This document shows, one piece after another, positions 15,415-24,277 of a stretch of 55,549 nucleotides of DNA; position 1 is the first letter of the stretch; every line of letters starts with the position of its first letter. The notes beneath the pieces were generated by a model. That model was not told the origin of the DNA and did not search any database. It worked only from the letters and a program-made list of their open reading frames with translations. This stretch comes from Lachnospiraceae bacterium (GTDB lineage Bacteria > Bacillota > Clostridia > Lachnospirales > Lachnospiraceae): the NCBI GenBank assembly GCA_021199475.1, contig JAJQHZ010000008.1:1-55549 (forward strand), in the 5' to 3' direction. Position numbers and translations under genes: made by a program.

Positions 15415-18400
15415 ATGCAGATAAGAGAAATGTTTGAGGATGACATCAACCGCCCGATAAATGGTGTTATCAAGGTGGATCAGGATGCGCAGGATGTTAT
15501 TAAGGATGAAGTACAGGAATATGTCATTACAAAAGAACTGAAAAAACATATGATCCACTTTTTTGATTATTACAGTGAATCCTTCGATACACCAACAGCG
15601 GATACCGGTGTCTGGATTTCCGGATTCTTTGGAAGCGGCAAATCGCATTTTTTAAAAATGCTGTCTTACATATTGGAAAATAAGATGGTGGATGGTGTGC
15701 CGACCGTCGAGCGGTTCCGCGGCAAGTTTGCGGATGACCCGGCCACCTTTATGCTGATCGACCGTTCGACACGGTATGAAACGGAAACGATTCTTTTTGA
15801 TATTGATATTGAAGGCTCGATTAACAAGAACAGGACTGCGGTTTTGCGCGTTTTTGCAAAGATGTTCTATAAGCATCTGGGCTTTTATGGCGAAAATCTG
15901 AAAGTGGCTTTGTTGGAGCAGTATATCGACCAGCAGGGAAAGACCGAGGAATTCCGCCGTGTTTTTGAAGAGAAAAAGGGCAGGCCCTGGTTGGAGCAGC
16001 GCAAGGCATTTGCCTTTAATGGAAAGACGATCATTCCTACTTTGATGGAAGTGTTGGACATGAGCGAAGAGGATGCCCGTGACTGGTTTCAGGATAAGTC
16101 TTCTGTAGAATATTCTATTTCCAGTCTGGTAGAAGATGTCAAAGCTTATGTTGATAACAAACCGGCGAATTTTCGCCTGCTCTTTATGGTGGATGAGGTC
16201 GGTCAGTATGCCGGCACCGATACAGATATGCTTTTGAACCTCCAGTCTTTGGTTGAAAAGTTTGGCAGCGAGTGCATGGGAAAAGTCTGGGTTGTATGCA
16301 CTGGTCAGGAAGCAATTGATGAGATTATTAAAGTGCGCTCGGATGAGTTCTCCCGCATTCAGGCCCGCTTTAAGACGAGGCTTTCCCTCTCTTCTTCTTC
16401 CGTAGATGAGGTGATCCAGAAGCGTGTGCTGAAAAAGAAGCCGGATTATGAGAAGCGTCTGCAGCAGGTTTATGATATCAACGATTCCACTCTCCGGAAT
16501 CTGTATACGTTCCGTGACTCTATTCTTGATATCAAAGGATTTGAAGGCCCCCAGGAATTCTCTGATGATTTTCCGTTTGTGCCTTATCAGTTTATTATTA
16601 TGCAGAAAGTGTTCACGGAAATTCGTAAGCATGGCAACGCTGGCAAGCATATGTCCGGTGGTGAACGCTCTATGCTTTCCGGATTCCAGGAGGCGGCACA
16701 GAAGGTGCAGGAGAAGGACGAGTTTGCCCTCGTGCCGTTCTTCCGCTTTTATGATACCGTACATACCTTCCTCGACGGTTCTATCCGTCGGGTAATCGAA
16801 CGCTGCCAGAGGGCAGCCGACAATAACCTTGGTCTGAAGCAGCAGGATGTGGATGTATTAAAGCTCCTGTATCTCATCCGCTATGTGGATGACATTCCGG
16901 CAAACCTTGATAATATTGTGATTCTGATGGCGGATGATATTCGCACGGATAAAATTGAGCTTCGTGAGAAGATGCGCGGCAGTCTTGACCGCCTGCTTAG
17001 CCAGAACTATATCGGACGGAACGGTGAAGTATATAACTTCCTGACCGATGAGGAGCAGGATATTGCGAGGGAGATTCGTAATACAAACGTGGACACCTCT
17101 GCCATCGTGACGCAGCTTGGTCGTATGATTTTCGGTGATATTTATCAGACGAAGAAGTACCGTTACGGCAAGTATGACTTTGACTTCGACAAGATGGTGG
17201 ACGGCATGGCAGTCGGTGCGGTGACAGGCGGCATGCGCCTCCGCTTCCTGACAATGGCGACAGACGCTACAGAGAAAAATGAACTGCATCTCCTGACACA
17301 GTCCAAGGGGCAGGCTCTCGTGGTGCTTCCGGACGCGAAGTATTACGAATCAATAGAAAATGCGATGAAGATCCGCAAGTATGTGAAACAGCGCAACGTG
17401 TCACAGCTTCCCGGCTCCATGCAGACGATTATAAAAAAGCAGCAGGAAGAGGCGGATGCGTATGAGACCTCCTCGATGGATGAATTGAAAGAGGCAATTG
17501 AGAATGCTGCCTTCTATGTGGACGGCGAACATCTGGTAATTAAGGGCGGCGATGCCAAATCAAAGATTGACCAGGCGTTGGAGTATCTCGTTGTCCATGT
17601 ATACAGTGGCCTTGACCTGATTACCAAAAACGCAGAGACTGACGCCGACATCTATTCGATTCTGCGGAAGGAAGAAGTCATGCTCCCCGGCACGGAGCCA
17701 AACCGCGATGCAGCGGCAAAGATGGAGGAATATCTGGAGGTTCAGTACAAGCGAAATCTTCCGACTTCTATGGCGGATGTGCAGAGCCGGTACCAGGGAA
17801 TTCCCTATGGCTGGCGCGAGATTGATATCGCCGCTGTAGCCGCACAGCTGATTGTTGACCAGAAGGTCACCATCAAATATGCCGGTACCACCATCCAACC
17901 GGATAATCCGAAGCTGCCGGATATGCTGCGCAAAAAGAGCGAAATTGGGAAAACCATCATCTCCAAGCGTATTCTGAACTCTGCAGCTAACATCCGCGAC
18001 GCGAGGGATTTCCTGCGGGAATATTTTGACGTGATGGATGTGCCACAGGATGAGGACGGGCTGATTGCATTTATTATAAAGAAATTTAGTGAGCAGCGTG
18101 ATTATTACGCTGAATTGGATAAGAAATACGCAGGGCATAAATATCCTGACCACGCTCTTGTGTCGCAGGCAATCCAGCTGACGGATGATGTCTTAAGCCA
18201 GCAGAAGGACAATATCGCCCTTGTGCAGAGATTGCTGAAGCGCATGGATGACCTTGACGACAACAAAGAAAAGATGCAGCGTGTGGAGAACTTCTTCAAA
18301 AGTCAGGTGAAGGTGTTTGATGCGGCGGTCAAACTGGAAGCTGACCTGCGTCATGAGTTGGACTACCTCTCCCATGAGCCGGAAGCCAATGATGCCCTGA

Positions 18401-18978
18401 ATCAGATTCGGCTGATTTGCATCGTGCAGCCTGGTGGGAAGTTTGATTACAAGCGTATCCCGGAACTGAATGGGCTGATGTCTAAAGTTCACGAAGGGCA
18501 TGACCGCCTGCTTGCTGCCAAGCGCGAGGAGCTTTTGGAGATGGTACGCCAGTGCATGGAGGCAATCCACACGGCAGCAGATGGAGATTTCAATTCGAAG
18601 AATATCATCCAGACGGCTGATAACTTCTATACGGCAAAGAAACAGCAGATAGCGGAATATGAAAGCCTGGCTCTGCTGGACGGCCTGATTCCGCCGATGC
18701 TCCAGGAGAAGGACAAGGCGGTGGACAGACTGGAAGCCGCAAAACGCCCGAAGGAGCCGCCGAAGCCGCCCGTGGAGCCGAATGCTGTGCATGAGCCGCC
18801 ATTTCCTTATGGTACGAAGAAGACAGCTCCGAAGAAAGTCTATAAAAGCCTGAACCGCTCCATCGTCTTTCCTGCAAAGCGGTTGGAGAGCGAGGAGGAC
18901 ATCAAAGCCTATGTTGAAAAAATGCAGGATACGCTGCAGCAGCTTTTGAAGAACTGTGACGGCATTGATTTGAAGTGA
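15415..18978 (+). CDS. brxC: BrxC, large P-loop ATPase of BREX
   Basis: 1187 residues, typical for BrxC, the large ATPase core of type I BREX. The Walker A motif GFFGSGKS is at residues 70-77 and the Walker B segment LLFMVDEVGQ is near residues 255-264. A sensor-like WVVCTGQEA follows near 300 and a long helical C-terminal half with a proline-rich stretch (PKEPPKPPVEPNAVHEPP) near 1115-1135. GGGAGGG precedes the start. The pglX gene begins across its stop codon, so the two are tightly coupled. Confidence 0.95.
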   Translation: MQIREMFEDDINRPINGVIKVDQDAQDVIKDEVQEYVITKELKKHMIHFFDYYSESFDTPTADTGVWISGFFGSGKSHFLKMLSYILENKMVDGVPTVERFRGKFADDPATFMLIDRSTRYETETILFDIDIEGSINKNRTAVLRVFAKMFYKHLGFYGENLKVALLEQYIDQQGKTEEFRRVFEEKKGRPWLEQRKAFAFNGKTIIPTLMEVLDMSEEDARDWFQDKSSVEYSISSLVEDVKAYVDNKPANFRLLFMVDEVGQYAGTDTDMLLNLQSLVEKFGSECMGKVWVVCTGQEAIDEIIKVRSDEFSRIQARFKTRLSLSSSSVDEVIQKRVLKKKPDYEKRLQQVYDINDSTLRNLYTFRDSILDIKGFEGPQEFSDDFPFVPYQFIIMQKVFTEIRKHGNAGKHMSGGERSMLSGFQEAAQKVQEKDEFALVPFFRFYDTVHTFLDGSIRRVIERCQRAADNNLGLKQQDVDVLKLLYLIRYVDDIPANLDNIVILMADDIRTDKIELREKMRGSLDRLLSQNYIGRNGEVYNFLTDEEQDIAREIRNTNVDTSAIVTQLGRMIFGDIYQTKKYRYGKYDFDFDKMVDGMAVGAVTGGMRLRFLTMATDATEKNELHLLTQSKGQALVVLPDAKYYESIENAMKIRKYVKQRNVSQLPGSMQTIIKKQQEEADAYETSSMDELKEAIENAAFYVDGEHLVIKGGDAKSKIDQALEYLVVHVYSGLDLITKNAETDADIYSILRKEEVMLPGTEPNRDAAAKMEEYLEVQYKRNLPTSMADVQSRYQGIPYGWREIDIAAVAAQLIVDQKVTIKYAGTTIQPDNPKLPDMLRKKSEIGKTIISKRILNSAANIRDARDFLREYFDVMDVPQDEDGLIAFIIKKFSEQRDYYAELDKKYAGHKYPDHALVSQAIQLTDDVLSQQKDNIALVQRLLKRMDDLDDNKEKMQRVENFFKSQVKVFDAAVKLEADLRHELDYLSHEPEANDALNQIRLICIVQPGGKFDYKRIPELNGLMSKVHEGHDRLLAAKREELLEMVRQCMEAIHTAADGDFNSKNIIQTADNFYTAKKQQIAEYESLALLDGLIPPMLQEKDKAVDRLEAAKRPKEPPKPPVEPNAVHEPPFPYGTKKTAPKKVYKSLNRSIVFPAKRLESEEDIKAYVEKMQDTLQQLLKNCDGIDLK

Positions 18979-18989
18979 GGGAACTGGTA

Positions 18990-21900
18990 ATGGATAAGAA
19001 TGCGATAAAAAAATATGCGACATGGGCAAGGCGTGAACTGATTTCTCGTGTATCTCAGAAAGCGGAATTCTATGGCGTAACGGCGAAGGGATACGGCGAT
19101 TTCAATGCGGACAGTATTGACGGTCGTGTCCTGTCGTCTACCGAGAAAGAGCAGAGACAGGCGCTGATTCATAAAGTTCGCTCGGAAGGTTATGAGCAGG
19201 CAATGGAGGAAGTTGCATACACCTGGTTTAACCGCTTTTCTGCCCTGCGCTATATGGAGGTCAACAACTACTTTCCTACCCGTGTGCGCGTCTTTACCAA
19301 TGAGAACGGCGAATTCAAGCCGCAGATTATTGACGAAGCCATCCATCTGGAACTGGATGGGTTGGACATGGAGAAAGTCTATTCTCTCAAGGATGCAAAT
19401 GACACAGAGGCACTGTATCGCTATTTGTTGATTACTCAGTGCAATGCTTTAAGCAAAATCATGCCGGTTATGTTCCAGAAGATTGATGATTACACGGAGC
19501 TTCTTCTGCCGGATTATCTTCTCCGTGAGGGAAGCGTAATCGAGCAGATGGTTACTTCTATCCCGGAAGAAGACTGGACTGACCAGGTGCAGATTATTGG
19601 ATGGCTGTACCAGTATTATAATGCGGAGAAAAAGGATGAGGTTTTCGCTGCGCTTAAGAAGAACGTAAAGATTACAAAGGAGAATATTCCTGCTGCTACG
19701 CAGCTTTTTACCCCGGACTGGATCGTACGTTATATGGTAGAAAACTCTCTTGGCCGTCTTTGGGTGGAAGGGCATCCAAATGAGCAGTTGAAATCCGGGT
19801 GGAAATACTACCTGGAGGAAGCCGAGCAGGAGGCGGATGTCGAAGCACAGCTGGCAGAGATTCGCAAGGAATATGCTGTGCTGAAACCAGAAGAAATTTT
19901 GTGCATCGACCCCTGTGCAGGCAGCGGCCATATACTCGACTACCTGTTCGACATTTTGATGCAGATTTACACGGACTATGGCTATACGACATCGGAAGCG
20001 GTCAGGTCAATCGTTGAGAATAATCTCTACGGTCTTGACATTGATGAGCGTGCGGCACAGCTTGCCTATTTCTCTGTGATGATGAAGGCAAGAAGCTATG
20101 ACCGTCGGTTCCTGACCAGAAAGGATGAGGACGGCAATCCTAACATTCCACAGCCCTATGTGTATGCCATCGTGGAGAGCAACCATCTGAACCAACTGGA
20201 TATCGAATACTTCACGAACAATGACCCGAAGCTGAAGAAGGACTTCGGAGTGTTGGTGGATGAACTGCATGATGCGAAGGAGTATGGCTCTATCCTGAAT
20301 GTTTCGCAGGTGGATTTTGTTGCTCTTTATGCGAGAATGGATGAGGTACGCAGCGACATCAGTATGTACAAAGAGCCCACGCTGAAGACCATCCTGCCGC
20401 TGATTCAGGTGGCAGAGGCTTTGGCGCAGAAGTACCACGTGGTTTGTACAAATCCGCCTTATATGGGTTCTAGCGGCATGGGAGCAAAGCTGGGGAAATA
20501 TGTGAAGGACAACTACCCGGACAGCAAGAGCGACTTGTTCGCTGTGTTTATTGAGCGGTGTGGAGTAATGACTGCCAAGAAAGGCTATCAGGCAATGATT
20601 ACCCAGCACGCGTGGATGTTTCTGTCCAGTTTTGAAAAGCTCCGGGGAAAGTTGCTGCAAAAAGATACAGTCAATATGGCTCATTTGGGACCAAGAGCGT
20701 TTGAAGAAATCTGCGGCGAGGTTGTACAGACCACAAGCTTTGTGCTGTGCAACGGCCACAACACTGACTATAAGGGCACCTACTGCCGCCTGATTGAACC
20801 AACCACCCAGCAGGGCAAGGAACATATGTTTTTGACTGGTGAAAACCGCTACACTGCTCAGCAGTCGAACTTTGCCCAAATTCCTGGTTCTCCGGTAGCA
20901 TATTGGATTTCAGAGAACTATATCAAAGTTTTTGAAGGCAAACGTATGTCTGATTTTGGTGCTTCGTGCATTGGGATGCGAACAGGTGATAATGAAAGAT
21001 TCTTGCGCTTTTGGTTTGAGGTAAGCGAAACCAAGTTCGGAGTAGGTTTTTCAAATGCAGATGAAGCGCAAGGAAGTGGAAAGAAATGGTTTCCGTACTG
21101 CAAGGGAGGCAGTTTTAGAAAATGGTACGGAAACAACGATTATGTTGTTAATTGGGAGAATAATGGGTTTGAAATCAAAGAAAACACCAAAAGAGTCTAT
21201 CCGTATCTTGGCGATAACCTTGGTTGGAAGATTAGCAATGAAAGCTATTATTTCAAATCTGGCTTAACATGGTCTGGTGTCGGGGCTAGGGTTTTTGGCG
21301 TGAGAGCTTACCCATCTGGCATGATATTTGATTCGGGGGCAAACAGCTATTTTGTTAATGATGCTGATGACTATGAGTATTTTGCGGGTTTATTGAATTG
21401 TAATGTAATCAATAATACCATCAATATTATAAATCCGACAATAAACACAGGTTGTGGCGTTATTGCACAACTTCCTGCTATCTATTCTAAGCGCCAGAAA
21501 CCTGATATTAAAGAAAAAGTTATTCAATGTATAGATATCTCACATAACGACTGGGATGCCTTTGAAACTTCTTGGGATTTTAAACGGCACCCGCTCATTC
21601 CTACCATGCAAGATAAGCAGGAACAGGAAAATTCGCAATTTGTTTCTTCGCGTATGGAGAAGTTCGGACGGATTTCGTGGCATTACGATAAATGGGTGAA
21701 CGAGTGCGCTGACCGCTTTGCTCAACTGAAAGCCAATGAGGAGGAACTGAACCGCATCTTCATTAACATCTATGGTTTGCAGGATGAGCTTGCCCCAGAG
21801 GTCGAGGATAAGGATGTGACTGTGCGTCTGGCAGATAAAGCTCGTGACATTCGCTCTTTCATTTCCTATGCGGTTGGTTGTATGTTTGGACGCTACTCTC

Positions 21901-22547
21901 TGGATGTTGATGGGCTTGCTTATGCCGGAGGCGAGTGGGATGCTTCAAAGTACAGCACTTACATTCCTGACAAGGATGGAATTATCCCCATTTGCGATGA
22001 TGAGTATTTTGAGGATGACATTGCAAACAGGTTCGTGGATTTCGTCCGTGTCGTTTACGGAAAGAATACGTTGGAGGAGAATCTGAAATTTATTGCGGAT
22101 GCGCTCGGCGGCAAGGGTGCGCCGCGTCAGGTCATCCGGAACTATTTTATGAATGATTTCTATGCCGACCACCTGAAGGTTTATCAGAAGCGCCCGATTT
22201 ACTGGCTCTTCGACAGCGGCAGGAAGAATGGCTTCAAGTGCCTGATTTATATCCACAGGTACAAGCCGGACACCATTGCTCGTATCCGCACGGATTATGT
22301 GCATGAGCAGCAGGCGCGTTATCGCACCGCGATTGCCGGATTGGAAAACCAGATTGCAAATGCAGGTACCGGCGAACGTGTGAAGCTGAATAAGCAGCTC
22401 AAAAAGCTGCAGGATCAGGCGGACGAGCTGCACGGATACGAGGAGAAAATACACCATCTGGCTGACCAGTTCATCTCGATTGATTTGGACGATGGTGTGA
22501 AGCACAACTATGAAATATTTAAGGATGTCCTGGCAAAAATAAAGTAG
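18990..22547 (+). CDS. pglX: PglX (BrxX), BREX adenine-N6 DNA methyltransferase
   Basis: About 1185 residues. S-adenosylmethionine motif I is DPCAGSG (residues 306-312) and catalytic motif IV is NPPY (488-491), as in gamma-class N6-adenine methyltransferases. The enzyme marks host DNA at a non-palindromic site and takes part in exclusion of unmodified phage DNA. ATG 18990 is chosen over the GTG at 18975, since GAGGGAAC lies between them. A segment at about 630-870 (bases 20880-21600), the expected target-recognition region, is visibly richer in A and T than the flanks, suggesting domain exchange. The C-terminal part is coiled-coil-like (ENQIANAG...KQLKKLQDQADEL). Confidence 0.95.
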   Translation: MDKNAIKKYATWARRELISRVSQKAEFYGVTAKGYGDFNADSIDGRVLSSTEKEQRQALIHKVRSEGYEQAMEEVAYTWFNRFSALRYMEVNNYFPTRVRVFTNENGEFKPQIIDEAIHLELDGLDMEKVYSLKDANDTEALYRYLLITQCNALSKIMPVMFQKIDDYTELLLPDYLLREGSVIEQMVTSIPEEDWTDQVQIIGWLYQYYNAEKKDEVFAALKKNVKITKENIPAATQLFTPDWIVRYMVENSLGRLWVEGHPNEQLKSGWKYYLEEAEQEADVEAQLAEIRKEYAVLKPEEILCIDPCAGSGHILDYLFDILMQIYTDYGYTTSEAVRSIVENNLYGLDIDERAAQLAYFSVMMKARSYDRRFLTRKDEDGNPNIPQPYVYAIVESNHLNQLDIEYFTNNDPKLKKDFGVLVDELHDAKEYGSILNVSQVDFVALYARMDEVRSDISMYKEPTLKTILPLIQVAEALAQKYHVVCTNPPYMGSSGMGAKLGKYVKDNYPDSKSDLFAVFIERCGVMTAKKGYQAMITQHAWMFLSSFEKLRGKLLQKDTVNMAHLGPRAFEEICGEVVQTTSFVLCNGHNTDYKGTYCRLIEPTTQQGKEHMFLTGENRYTAQQSNFAQIPGSPVAYWISENYIKVFEGKRMSDFGASCIGMRTGDNERFLRFWFEVSETKFGVGFSNADEAQGSGKKWFPYCKGGSFRKWYGNNDYVVNWENNGFEIKENTKRVYPYLGDNLGWKISNESYYFKSGLTWSGVGARVFGVRAYPSGMIFDSGANSYFVNDADDYEYFAGLLNCNVINNTINIINPTINTGCGVIAQLPAIYSKRQKPDIKEKVIQCIDISHNDWDAFETSWDFKRHPLIPTMQDKQEQENSQFVSSRMEKFGRISWHYDKWVNECADRFAQLKANEEELNRIFINIYGLQDELAPEVEDKDVTVRLADKARDIRSFISYAVGCMFGRYSLDVDGLAYAGGEWDASKYSTYIPDKDGIIPICDDEYFEDDIANRFVDFVRVVYGKNTLEENLKFIADALGGKGAPRQVIRNYFMNDFYADHLKVYQKRPIYWLFDSGRKNGFKCLIYIHRYKPDTIARIRTDYVHEQQARYRTAIAGLENQIANAGTGERVKLNKQLKKLQDQADELHGYEEKIHHLADQFISIDLDDGVKHNYEIFKDVLAKIK

Positions 22548-22561
22548 CAGAGGAGGGATGA

Positions 22562-23683
22562 ATGATGCCGATTAAATCGATTAAGGTATCGAATGTTATG
22601 GCTTTTCAGCGCCAGTGGCGTAAGAATAACGGAGATCCGAAAGAAGGAGAACTGAAATCCGGGGACAGAATCCATGATGCGTTTATGCTGGATTTCTCGG
22701 ATGGTATTAATGTTGTGATTGGAGAGAACGGAACCGGGAAAACGACTCTTCTCAAAATGATCTATGCTGCTACACAGTGGTCGAACGAAAAAACGGATGC
22801 TGGAAAAACTGACAGATTTTATAAGTTCTTCTCTAATAACCTGTCTGATTCGGATTTGTTAAAAAATGAAGATCATAAAGAAGGGTTTTGCTATTTTGAA
22901 GTATCAGATGGAGAACACAGTTTTCAATATAGTTTGTCTCATAAAGCCATTTTTAATTTTGACAACTGGCTGGGTTTGAATATTTCATCCGTTATGATCC
23001 CTACGACGGAGATGCTTTCTCACTCGAAAGGTTTTCTGGCGTTGAATAACAAGTACAAAATGCCCTTTGACGGAACACAGGTGGACATCATTGTAAACGC
23101 CTCTTTGCCGGAAGCGCGCAATGTTCCTGCATATATGCAGGCTATTCTTGACCAGATCAGTGAGGTGATTGATGGGGAAGTCATTCAGGAAGATGATACC
23201 TTCTATGTTGTAAAAAAGGATGGAAGAAAGATTGATTTTTCGCTGGAAGCAGAAGGACTTCGGAAACTGGCATTGCTTTGGAAGCTGATACGAAACGGAT
23301 TGCTGGAAAAAGGAACGGTTCTGCTTTGGGACGAACCGGAATCGAATTTAAATCCGGAGCTATTTCCTCTTGTCGCCCAGATTTTACTGGAACTTCAGAA
23401 AAACGGGATTCAGATTTTTGCGGCAACACACAGCTATAATTTTGCGAAATATCTGGAGATTCTCAGAAGTGAAAAAGAACAGGTGAAATTTCATAGCCTT
23501 TATAAAGGGACATCTGAACTGCCAGACAGATTAAAAGGTGCGTTTTCGGATGTGAACCATCGTAATGATGAAGTCTATGGAAGTTCTGCTTTTTCAATGG
23601 AAGAGTTACAGCCGAATCATATCATGCAGGCAGATGAAAAACTGTTGGATATGGTTTATGAGGATATGGTGGGGAGAAAATGA
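22562..23683 (+). CDS. AAA (ABC/OLD-like) ATPase embedded in the BREX operon
   Basis: 373 residues with Walker A GENGTGKTT at 54-62, a signature region near 228-240 (FSLEAEGLRKLALLWKL) and Walker B VLLWDEPESNLNPE near 257-270. A switch histidine sits in AATHSYNFAKYL, so it is an SMC/OLD-type ATPase of the AAA_15/AAA_21 kind. No TOPRIM domain is fused; the partner gene starts 4 bases before its stop and carries a nuclease-like signature instead. Base composition is clearly more A/T-rich than the BREX core genes. It is not a core BREX gene; it is probably the sensor ATPase of a second defence module. Confidence 0.85.
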   Translation: MMPIKSIKVSNVMAFQRQWRKNNGDPKEGELKSGDRIHDAFMLDFSDGINVVIGENGTGKTTLLKMIYAATQWSNEKTDAGKTDRFYKFFSNNLSDSDLLKNEDHKEGFCYFEVSDGEHSFQYSLSHKAIFNFDNWLGLNISSVMIPTTEMLSHSKGFLALNNKYKMPFDGTQVDIIVNASLPEARNVPAYMQAILDQISEVIDGEVIQEDDTFYVVKKDGRKIDFSLEAEGLRKLALLWKLIRNGLLEKGTVLLWDEPESNLNPELFPLVAQILLELQKNGIQIFAATHSYNFAKYLEILRSEKEQVKFHSLYKGTSELPDRLKGAFSDVNHRNDEVYGSSAFSMEELQPNHIMQADEKLLDMVYEDMVGRK

Positions 23684-24216
23684 CACAGGTTTATCAGGAA
23701 GAGAATGGAATTTATCAGTTTGATTTTTCAGCGGCAGGATGGTCTTCTGACCAGATTCATGATATTTTCCAGAGAAATGGGGCTGGAATTTTGAGCGATG
23801 TAGATTTTGCTGCGGAAACGGCTGAAAGAATACTTTTGGTGGAATACAAGAATGCAAATGTTCTTGGCGCGTCGCACCCGGAGGCGTTTGATCCTTCAGG
23901 GCAAAAACTAAAAAACAAAATTGCGTATAAATATTATGATAGCTGGATTTATTTAAAGGCTATACAAAAGAGTAAACCGATTAGCTACGTGTATATTCTT
24001 GAATATCCCAAAGGGGATGTTGTGACAAGAAAGCGAATAAGAAATGAGATTGCAAGTTTGCTGCCATTTCGTTTACAGAAACTGAAAGAAATACAATACG
24101 AATTAATAAACAGCTTTGAGGTTCTTTCCATAGATGAATGGAATAAGCACGAGGAGTATGGTGCTTTTCCAATATCGAAGGTACATACAACTGACCATGA
24201 GGAGAGTGCGACCTGA
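23680..24216 (+). CDS. Small PD-(D/E)xK-like putative nuclease paired with the embedded ATPase
   Basis: 178 residues, overlapping the ATPase gene by 4 bases. Residues 38-60 read ILSDVDF, a helix-forming stretch, then ILLVEYKNANV. The spacing D40/D42 ... E55-x-K57 on a hydrophobic strand is the core signature of the PD-(D/E)xK nuclease fold. No family is recognised beyond that. As ATPase partner it is the likely effector of a two-gene anti-phage module. A strong hairpin sits directly at its stop codon. The nuclease reading is inference from the motif only; no catalytic proof. Confidence 0.55.
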   Translation: MTQVYQEENGIYQFDFSAAGWSSDQIHDIFQRNGAGILSDVDFAAETAERILLVEYKNANVLGASHPEAFDPSGQKLKNKIAYKYYDSWIYLKAIQKSKPISYVYILEYPKGDVVTRKRIRNEIASLLPFRLQKLKEIQYELINSFEVLSIDEWNKHEEYGAFPISKVHTTDHEESAT

Positions 24217-24243
24217 ATATCCGAACCGGTGGTTCGGATATTC
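24215..24243 (+). promoter_or_regulatory. 12-bp perfect hairpin between the nuclease-like gene and pglZ
   Basis: GAATATCCGAAC (24215-24226) and GTTCGGATATTC (24232-24243) pair around CGGTG and begin inside the stop codon of the upstream gene. There is no T run, so it is not a simple terminator. It may protect or process the message, or tune pglZ level. Confidence 0.6.
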
Positions 24244-24277
24244 GATAAAGGCGAACTGAAGCAGGAGACAGGAAATT

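Noticed and set aside
15652-16764. 370-codon minus-strand frame inside brxC
   Set aside because: It is a shadow of the brxC reading frame; brxC has clear Walker motifs and family length.
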